Translations under genes and position numbers: made by a program
Shown here: positions 56,950 to 64,000 of the stretch, in pieces
Position numbering within the stretch: position 1 is the first letter of the stretch
Layout: every line of letters starts with the position of its first letter
From: Asterias amurensis
Lineage: Eukaryota; Echinodermata; Asteroidea; Forcipulatida; Asteriidae
NCBI RefSeq assembly: GCF_032118995.1
Contig: NC_092657.1
Span: forward strand, 8,867,391 to 8,931,390
Reading direction: 5' to 3'
Length of the DNA: 64,000 bases
Notes under the pieces: generated by a model
Told to the model about the DNA's origin: nothing
Database searches by the model: none
The model's input: the letters and a program-made list of their open reading frames with translations, nothing else

Positions 56950-57400
56950 TACAGCTACAACAGCTTCATAGTGATTCCCATTCTTGTGATTCATAAAAAT
57001 TTACTTCTGGTTAATTTTAAGATTTCTATCTAGATTTATTGGAGAAAATTTGTGCCATCTTTGATGTGAAGTTCTATTGGTTCCTGCTGTATACACATAA
57101 ATGACGGTCTGCAGAAGATGTGCGACAAAAATCTCAGAATCTGTTGCCCATGTTCCATTTTAGTCCAAACCACTTTGCGCTGAATATAACGTTGAAGAGA
57201 TGTGTTCAAACAAAAGCTTTTAATGGATGGTTTTATATTGCACATATGTGTGACTACTAAACTGCGTACTTCAAGATGAAATGACTCAGAACCAGTGATA
57301 AAGAAGGTAAAGGTCCGAAAAAACAGTTACCATCACCAATGATGGGTGCAATGGACTTTGGTGGCCCAGATGATGCAACATACTGATCATTCAGCAGAAT
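56950..57400 (-). pseudogene. OTU-type cysteine protease domain in the Helitron
   Basis: OTU domains cleave ubiquitin chains. They occur in the Rep-helicase polyproteins of some animal Helitrons (Helentron type). On the minus strand, one frame reads KSIAPIIGDGNCFF (about 57350-57310), the D..NC catalytic Asp/Cys motif. After a one-base slip in the T6 run, the other frame reads ITGSESFHLEVRSLVVTHMC and on to a region ending in CRPSFMCIQQ. Near 56985-56960 a third frame gives NGNHYEAVV, the catalytic His motif. The three catalytic positions are thus recognisable in DNA, but at least two frameshifts separate them. Length and order fit a complete OTU fold of about 140 residues. Confidence 0.7.
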
Positions 57401-57582
57401 ATGAATTAAGGGTAAATTAAGTTTACGACATTGTTGCATTTGCCATGTAATATTTACTCTATTAAACTTAAAGTGAGAGTGAGTAGAACCTTGGAAAACC
57501 ACTTGGTCACAATTTGGTTTGTTTTGATTGAAGTTTGGAAACAATATGTATTCCTCTGTTGTCTTGAGAATGCGTGGGTAGT
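57401..57582 (-). pseudogene. Linker between repeat segment and OTU domain
   Basis: Open minus-strand frame from 57544 with MFPNFNQNKPNCDQVVFQGS and HSHFKFNRVNITWQMQQCRK, leading into the OTU motif. No known domain. Confidence 0.4.
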
Positions 57583-58431
57583 TTATTGTGGCTTGATACT
57601 GGCAGGTCCCACATTGTGTTGGCTTGACGTGGAGTGACGAGTTGGCTTTAGAGTTGGAGATTCCATACGCCCTTGCTTTGTGACAAAGGCATAAGAAAGC
57701 TTTTGAGGCTTCGTAACTGCAGGTCCCATGTTAATTTGTTCTGTGTTGGGGGAGTCGGGTGTTGCTTTTGCCTTTGGAAATAGAGGTCCCACATTCCGTT
57801 GTTTTGTGATGGGCTGGTCGGGAGTTGCTTTTTCCCTTGGAGTTGGAGGTCCCGGAATCCGTTGTTTTGTAATGGGCTGGTCGGGAGTTGCTTTTGCCTT
57901 TGGAGTTGGAGATCTCCTATTATGTTGCTCTGTAATGGGCTGGTCAGGAGTTGATTTGGCAATCTGAGTTGGAGGTCCCACATTCTGTTGTTTTGTGATG
58001 GGCTGGTCGGGAGTTGCTTTTATCTTTGAAGTTGGAGATCTCCTATTATGTTGCTTTGTAATGGGCTGGTCAGGAGTTGAATTGGCAATCTGAGTTGGAG
58101 GTCCCACATACTGTTGTTTTGTGATGGGCTGGTCGGCAGTTGCTTTTTCCCTTGAAGTTGGAGGTCCCAGATGCCGTTGTTTTGTGTTGGGCTGGTCGGG
58201 AGTTGCTTTTGCCTTTGGAGTTGGAGATCTCCTATTATGTTGCTTTGTAATGGGCTGGTCAGGAGTTGATTTGGCATTTTGAGTTGGAGGTCCCACATTA
58301 TGTTGTTTTGTGATGGGCTTATCGGGAGTTGCTTTTATCTTTGAAGTTGAAGGTTTTGTGATGGAGTGGGTTGCAACAGAGACAGATGGCAAATTGTCAA
58401 AAGCAGAGTTGTTCCGAGGGCAGATCGACAT
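57583..58431 (-). CDS. Repeat-rich segment: about ten 21-residue units
   Basis: An uninterrupted 282-residue frame. After about 30 residues it consists of about ten units of the form AKATPDQPITKQHNxGPPTP, each 21 residues (63 bp). Unit types alternate (HNRRSP, R..GPPT, QYVGPP), which shows a higher-order arrangement. It is rich in Pro, Thr, Lys and Gln, has no Cys and is predicted disordered. All copies are in frame with no stop, in contrast to the rest of the element. It lies between a zinc-finger-like start and the OTU domain. I infer an elastic linker or an unstable coding minisatellite. The ATG at 58431 lies inside the zinc-finger frame, so the start is uncertain. Confidence 0.55.
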   Translation of the reverse strand: MSICPRNNSAFDNLPSVSVATHSITKPSTSKIKATPDKPITKQHNVGPPTQNAKSTPDQPITKQHNRRSPTPKAKATPDQPNTKQRHLGPPTSREKATADQPITKQQYVGPPTQIANSTPDQPITKQHNRRSPTSKIKATPDQPITKQQNVGPPTQIAKSTPDQPITEQHNRRSPTPKAKATPDQPITKQRIPGPPTPREKATPDQPITKQRNVGPLFPKAKATPDSPNTEQINMGPAVTKPQKLSYAFVTKQGRMESPTLKPTRHSTSSQHNVGPASIKPQ

Positions 58432-58565
58432 TTATGCTGGCTAAATCGCTTGAACGATGAATACAATTTGTTGCAAGAAACGCACCATGGACATTTATGC
58501 TTAATAAATGTTTTATCACTTGTATTGCTTCTTACAAAATGGACACTCAGTGTGTTACCAAACAT
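58420..58565 (-). pseudogene. Zinc-finger-like N-terminus of the Helitron ORF
   Basis: From ATG at 58565: MFGNTLSVHFVRSNTSDK, then HKCPWCVSCNKLYSSFKRFS QHKC. The spacing C..C..C............H..C is a C2HC-type finger. The frame then differs by one base from the repeat segment. No Helitron 5' end (TC..) could be fixed; sequence upstream of 58570 is non-coding. Confidence 0.45.
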
Positions 58566-58634
58566 AATGTGAGCCCCTTTATTTCCAAGGAAAAAATCGA
58601 CCTGTTAATAAAAGCAGTGGGGACAAAAATTATT

Positions 58635-58697
58635 TGTATAAGGGTTTTATGCTAACAATTATTTTGAGTAATTACCAATAGTGTCCACTGCCTTTAA
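58635..58697 (+). mobile_element. MITE family I, right-end fragment
   Basis: GTTTTATGCTAACAATTATT, TTGAGTAATTACCAATAGTG and TCCACTGCCTTTAA match the right terminal region of the family; the rest is absent. Confidence 0.65.
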
Positions 58698-58699
58698 TA

Positions 58700-60790
58700 A
58701 GTAAATGAAGCAGAGTAAAAAAAAGGTCTGCGGGGAAAATGAGAAGACGAAGGGTGATTTGTCATTTTCTTCAATGAGTCAAATCATGTTGTTCAAATTT
58801 CTGAAGGCGCCATAATATGAACAATCTCTGTGTTAACCTTAATCTAAATTTAAGATCGAGCCCATCAGCTGCTGTCCCTTCATCACGACATGTTCAGATG
58901 ACAGGGTTTCACTTGTTAGCCCAATACATCACGTAACTCAATACAATTAATTTCCATATGGAACTCTTTCAAGGAAAAACATTATCATTGTACTATATTA
59001 CTACAATTGCTTTCTAATACCTTAAAAACACATGACCATTCTCATTAGAATCACAAGTGACATAAATCAATCAATCATTTGGAGTTGCATGGTTAGCGTG
59101 TGCATAATAGCGCTAGGCTTTTACCATGCTGACCCTGGTTATAACCAAACAAAGGGTGTGCGTGAGTAAAGATTTGTGTTGGTCTGCTGCTGTGCCAAGG
59201 TTTTTTTTCCTCTGGGCACTCTCCGAGTTTCTTTCTTTTTTGGGAAAAATCACACCCCTTGCGATCTCTGGCTACAATCCATTGCCTTAATGGGTTGATG
59301 TGACTGTTATCCTTGTTGAATCAGCTTCTCAGCTGCTAGTAAGGATGATAAACCCTCCCAAATTGGTGTTATAGTTTATCAATTAACTAATCATTTAAAT
59401 AAATAATTTAAAAAACAAACACCAAGAATTTAGGAATCAGTCATGTTTAAGGTGTCTGGAATAGGATAGATTCCTTGAAGAGCACTGTTTTCATAACATT
59501 ATATCTTTTTCTTGAAGCGACTCTTGTCTTAGTCAATGGAAGTACTGGATTTCATCTTGGAGGATGATGCTGAGTGCCAGGAAGAAGACGAGAAGTCGGA
59601 GGTCTCATTTGAGGAACTAGGCAGAGTAACAAAGGACGCAAAGTTGATTAGTTTTGTTTTTTTACCCATACATCGAGGTGTGTTAGCACTGTATACTCGG
59701 TACTTTCCCTAGTCCTGTGAAAAAAGTATCACAGGCATTATACTCGGGTGGGATTCGACTGACAAAGTTTGTCACCTTTTCCTAACAGTTGATGCCCCTT
59801 GTAAAACTGGCCCATGGATTCACATGAAAACGTAAGATATGCAAACTACCACTATCATACTGATTAAAGTCAATTGACTCGGCCATGGTTTTTACATGGA
59901 AATGTTCTGGACGACACAACGGAGGTTCCTGGTTTTCTCAACCTCGGTATCGTAGGGTGCTTACCGGAAATATTCAGTTAGCAGCATCAGTGGTATTATC
60001 CGACAACAGTAAACACTAAGGTTGCCTTAATGTTCAAATGTGCAGAAATTGCAACAAAAACTTGCAATAAAAACAACTATAAGAACAGAATCTGAATTAA
60101 GATAAGCACAAGAACATCATCAGGAATATTGTAAGATTAACAACAGATCACAAAACCAACTTTTTAAAGAAATAAAAATGTCCATAGCATGTAATTTCTT
60201 TTACAAAACTGTTCTTTTGTATCTACTTTGTTCGACTTAAACTCAACATGAGTTACTGCTTCTGCTGTGATTTGTGGCCTCTGTACATTTGACAGGTCAC
60301 ACTTTGAGCAATATACTAAGAAATTATCAAACAAACACAGAGCTGATTTTGAGTGGCTGCTGTCGGGCGCTCAGTCAAATCAGTCCTGTTTTTTTTTTGT
60401 TTTAACCTGGTAGAAGTCATGGTAGTGTGCAGTGGCAGAAGTGGTAGTGCTACACATGTAGTGGAACATGTAGCATGGTGCAAGAAAAATGCAACGCCAA
60501 AATTAACATGTTTAGTAGTTGGGGTAATAATTTGAAACGCTTTGAGACACCCGTTCGGGAGTGAAAAAGCTATATAAAAACTCAATATTATCAAATATAT
60601 CTTAATATTCAAATACTGTGCTGTTCAGGTAGCAATATTTGCAAGCATACCTGGACCACCTTGAGAAGGACAAGAAACGGAAGAAAGCAGAAAGAGCTTT
60701 TGGCAAGAGCCAAATGAGTAAACCAGATGATGCAACCAAACCCTAAACCTCAAAAAAGTTTACCCTATCGATCGCTTCGTTTACAGGGGA
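58700..60790. other. No gene recognised
   Basis: Short acidic open piece at 59535-59640 on the plus strand (MEVLDFILEDDAECQEEDEK), without splice support. Otherwise AT-rich intergenic sequence. Confidence 0.35.
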
Positions 60791-60799
60791 TGGCAGTCT

Positions 60800-61700
60800 A
60801 AATAGCAAGGGCCTCCGAACTTGCCTTTAACTCACATGTGGCCAAAAACTATGGGCTTGACAAGGGCACAAAGAAAAGTTAGTAAAATCTACTTGAAACA
60901 TGAATTGTATTGGCAAGCACCCGGAAGAAAGGATCGCGTCATCATACGGAGCACAGATTTACATGGCAACAGTATGAAAACTTGGTGCAGGCTAAAAACA
61001 TGCTGATGGCTCTTTTTGAAGCTTATTAACTACTCTGCCGAGAAAATGACATTTCTAGTGGCCTGAGCAAGTCTTGGGACCTGACACCCAAATATTTAAG
61101 CTGTTTGACAGCATCCCTCACAACGGATGTGTTTGTACTTATCATGCGAATGTAAGGCTCCTCTTGATTTCTCCGTTAAGGGTGATACTGGGCTTCCTAA
61201 ACACATCAGTCTTCACTCACACTATTGTATGTTACACCAACAGTAAAAAGTGTATGACGCAAGACTTTCCCGAGTTCAGGGGGCCAAATACATGAGTCAA
61301 TGCCAAAAATTATGTAAACACAGAAAGGAAGAAATGACATGAACAATACATCTGGAATTTGAAGAGCTATTGAATCAACTGAAAGTATTTCTTGTCCATG
61401 TGTATGTTAAGTGTAAAATATTTGCGCACAGAAGAAAATACTTTAAAATGTTGAAGGAGAGTAAATTGATTTACAAGTTGATTTTTCCAAAAATGCTAGT
61501 CTAACCCACCAAAACGAGAAGCAGAGTGCTCACTGAAATCATGAACAGGCTACACTATTTATTTAAGCCCATGCATGGATTAAATCAAACCCTGATACTA
61601 GGGAAAATATGCAGAAGTACCACCAAAAGATAGATGTCTTCTCAGATGGTGCTAGTCCTGACCAATGGATCTTCTACATCCACGATCAATCCCTAAGCCA
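60800..61700 (+). pseudogene. Decayed transposon-type ORF (C/H-rich plus FSDGA motif)
   Basis: Broken plus-strand frames give RTQRKVSKIYLKHELYWQAP GRKD (60880), FDSIPHNGCVCTYHANVRLL (61105), FAHRRKYFKMLKESKLIYK (about 61420, frame-shifted) and KYHQKIDVFSDGASPDQW (61610). The order 'C.YH.N..L', 'YF..LKE', 'FSDGA..Q' matches a multi-copy family of uncharacterised, probably DDE-type, transposon proteins that I recall from cnidarians and sea urchins. The usual second acidic region between them is lost, and stops are frequent. This is a fossil; no termini were seen. Confidence 0.42.
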
Positions 61701-61739
61701 AAACCCTCAACTTAGTAGTATTAGCACGGAGGTAGAAAT

Positions 61740-61880
61740 AGCCCCCCCCCACCACTTGGACTGCCTTGAGTCATCCCCTCAATCACCTAGGCCCCCACTC
61801 CATTATTTATTCAGATTGCTTTGATCCTATCATGGAGGTAGCGCAGTTGAGGGAGCACACCCCCCCCCCCCCCCACCCCA
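61740..61880. repeat. Poly-C tracts
   Basis: C10 near 61742 and C15 near 61860, each followed by CACC-rich sequence. Confidence 0.8.
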
Positions 61881-62024
61881 CGCACCATACGAGGCTCTAG
61901 AGAGGGAATAAATTTGACCACGGATCACCGAGCTTCATTTCCGGCCTCTTTTCCCTGCCTTCATGCATCACCAAGTTAGTCCGCCTACATAGTATTTAAG
62001 CAGCATGCAGCGTGCAGCATCAGA

Positions 62025-62085
62025 GTCGAGCTTTTTTCAGAAGACGATCGGCGCATACTGAGCGAAACGTTTTCAGAACCACCCC
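62025..62085 (+). repeat. Candidate Penelope-like terminal motif
   Basis: CAGAAGACGATCGGCGCATA followed by CTGAGCGAAACGTTTTCAG. This is an imperfect hairpin followed by CGAAACG, the layout of Penelope terminal repeats as in the 16-kb foldback. Only one copy, and no protein nearby. Confidence 0.3.
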
Positions 62086-62462
62086 GACTCATTAAAGATA
62101 GCCATACATGGTGTTACAACAAACCTTTCTTTATATGGTAAAATGCTGCTTTACTTTGATCTCATCTCATCAACTTGTGTTAAAGATGCTATGTGAGATT
62201 TTTGGCCGATTTGACCCAATAATTGAGGTCTTTTGATGCTTTCATTTGAGCCACTGCCCCAAAAAGTCCGCCAATTATTAGTAGCAGTCAAATAATGTAC
62301 TCAAAATTTGTTTTCGTAAGGAACCCGACAATACATCACATGACCAATTCTAATGTGTTTTATAAGACACGTTACATCAGTAAATCGTCCTGATCAGTAA
62401 AGTAAAAGTTATCTTTTTTTCCGTAAGAGCGGGTCACGCTCAATGAAATACCATTTATCTTT

Positions 62463-62782
62463 GAAGGCAGTGGATACTATTGGTAATTACTCAAAATAAT
62501 TATTGGCATAAAACCTTTCTTGATGACGAGTAATGGGGAGAGGTTGATGGTATAAAACATTGTGAGAAACGGCTTCCTCTTACGTGCTATAGTTTTCGAG
62601 AAACAAGTAATTTTCCACGAATTTGATTTCTCGAAATCAACCATCTAAACGCACACAACTCCGAAATGCAAGGGTTGTTTTTCGTTCCTTATTATCTCGC
62701 AACTTCGATGACCGATTGAGCTCAAATTTTCACAGGTCTGTTATTTTATGCACATGTCGAGATACACCAACGTGCCCACTGC
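62463..62782 (+). mobile_element. MITE family I, nearly complete copy
   Basis: Left end GAAGGCAGTGGATACTATTG, then GTAATTACTCAAAATAATT. Interior TCTCGAAATCAA, ATTATCTCGCAACTTCGATG and GAGATACACCAA. Right end is a shortened, diverged repeat, GTGCCCACTGCTTG, at about 62771. It encodes nothing. Confidence 0.75.
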
Positions 62783-62789
62783 TTGTAAT

Positions 62790-63880
62790 GGTAAGTTCAC
62801 ACAGCATCGGGAAAGAATTGCGCAATATCCTGTCAGCCGCCCCCGCTTGCTCCCGCCCATCAGTACGTGGTTTAGAAAAACAAGGTTGACCTCCGTGTAT
62901 TACATTGTAACTTGTTTTAATTCGTGTTCTTGCACGTGAAATGTATTGGATGCGCAACGAATTTATAGTCATTCAGAAATGTTTTGTCAGGGAATTACTG
63001 GCACTTGTCTTGAGTTTATAAACCGTGCAGTTTACTTTCCGTAACATGCAGTTTACTTTCCGTATGTAATAGGAGTTGTTTGTGCGGCTTTATGATTTGA
63101 TTTTGAAGATGTCGCATTTTCTTTTAGTCATGAAGTACATCGGCCCTGGCTGAAGAGAAGTTGATGGATAGTGAATCTGCTAGGCGACACTCATAAAAGA
63201 GTAGTGCATAGTTAACTTCTTGGAGCATAGCGGGTTAGGGTCTTGTAGTGTGAGTTTTGTAGGTGTGCTTTCTGCCTCTGCAATGAAGCGCTCATCCGTA
63301 ATGCTTTGCACTTGACGGTCCTGTTGATAAGGTTGGCCTTCTGGCACCCCTAGTAGAGAGAGGTCAGACATTGGTCGACAACACACGATCTGCGGACATA
63401 ACTGTTTCCAAAGCTTCTTTAAGGTGGAGAGTACCCTGCAGCCTAAACAGCAAGAAACAAATATTGAAGCAGATACTCCATTCAATAATTTAACTTGAAC
63501 ATCGAATAAAAAAATAGATGGGGTTTAAAACCAATGCTTCTTCTTTAACAATTGCAAGTCGTTATATTTTGAAAATGTATTTTTCTTCAAATATTGACAC
63601 ACACAGTTCATCGAGCAGAGCTTTAACAAACACACTTTTGAAAAGGAACTCCTTCAATTTCATTGGCTGCTTCATTATTCGCCCCTCCATTGGTAGAATC
63701 ACTGCAATTGAAAAAGAGAACTACCCAGACGGCATACTGTAGGGAAAACATTCTGCTGAGACATGAATCTTGTTATCTTGTCACTGTTTTTTGACCAAAT
63801 GCAGGCAATTTTATTTAGTTACTGCCCCAATAATTTTACTTTTAAACAACCCTGGCATGTGGATGACCCCGTCTTACCCA
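62790..63880. other. No gene recognised
   Basis: A minus-strand frame at 63180-63485 follows a plausible acceptor (TTCTTGCTGTTTAG at about 63447) and reads CRVLSTLKKLWKQLCPQIVC then SDLSLLGVPEGQ, but I recognise no domain. Confidence 0.35.
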
Positions 63881-63889
63881 TTTGAAAGA

Positions 63890-64000
63890 CAAGAAATCCT
63901 GTCAGATAAATGTAGCCTCGACCCAGAGATTGAAATTGCACATCGCTCAGGCAGATTTCCGAAAATGCCTACAGATCAACCTCGACAAATAAGCAAAGTT
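63890..64000 (+). pseudogene. LINE ORF1-like fragment at the window edge
   Basis: The last bases encode EILSDKCSLDPEIEIAHRSG and then RFPKMPTDQPRQIS. 'IE.AHR.G......RPR.I' is the RRM region of L1-type ORF1 proteins. The element continues past the window. Only about 35 residues are visible, so its integrity is unknown. Confidence 0.5.

Noticed and set aside
1..64000. CRISPR arrays, prophage, operons
   Set aside because: Repeats are palindromic satellites or transposon copies without spacer regularity, and gene structure is eukaryotic throughout.

Overview
This is a eukaryotic window, almost certainly from a marine deuterostome invertebrate. An echinoderm, perhaps a sea star, is my best guess. 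The evidence is AT-rich sequence, GT/AG introns of 0.2-1 kb, AATAAA signals, a tRNA-headed SINE with an (ATT)n tail, CR1-like LINEs, long foldback MITEs, and multi-copy ORF families I know from sea urchin, amphioxus and cnidarian genomes. Species assignment is inference. No operons, bacterial promoters or genuine tRNA/rRNA genes were seen.

The window is mostly a transposon graveyard with a few host-like genes. From 0 to 20 kb it holds a cluster of nuclear-receptor-like palindromes, a broken RecQ-type helicase, a TIR-bounded block, a decayed minus-strand ORF of a multi-copy family, a LINE ORF1 remnant, mobile minisatellites, a hairpin-ended composite repeat, a Penelope-like foldback, and pieces of at least three non-LTR retrotransposons. 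From 20 to 27 kb, two directly repeated blocks share a CCAAT/ATGGCGG promoter-like segment and a short first-exon peptide; the first also carries a Psq-HTH plus zinc-finger ORF.

From 27 to 37 kb there is a Tnp2/Transposase_21-like transposase with a half SAM domain and a C2H2 finger (several frameshifts), a SINE, two LINE 3' ends, and then the best host-type gene: six exons of a SAMD3-like protein with clean splice sites, one frameshift and a foldback MITE in an intron. From 37 to 49 kb come MITEs, a dispersed 16-bp palindrome, a three-part gene of unknown function with a polyA signal, a tyrosine-recombinase exon, an inverted pair of 16-bp minisatellite clusters, and a MITE with a 5-bp target duplication.

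From 49 to 58.6 kb there are three exons of a KMT5A-like SET domain (catalytic NH motif lost), an intact Gag-like ORF without pol, the inverted second copy of the hairpin composite repeat, and a 4.8-kb truncated minus-strand Helitron/Helentron. The Helitron carries a zinc finger, a 21-residue tandem-repeat segment, an OTU protease domain, a DUF6570-like domain and the start of the Helitron Rep domain, and is interrupted by a SINE and a MITE. The last 5 kb contains another decayed transposon-type ORF, a MITE and the start of a LINE ORF1.

The genes do not form a pathway. The unifying theme is nested insertion: elements sit inside elements and inside introns. The most unusual objects are the OTU-bearing Helitron with its repeat protein, the duplicated promoter/first-exon blocks, and the two mobile satellite-bearing repeat families found in opposite orientations.
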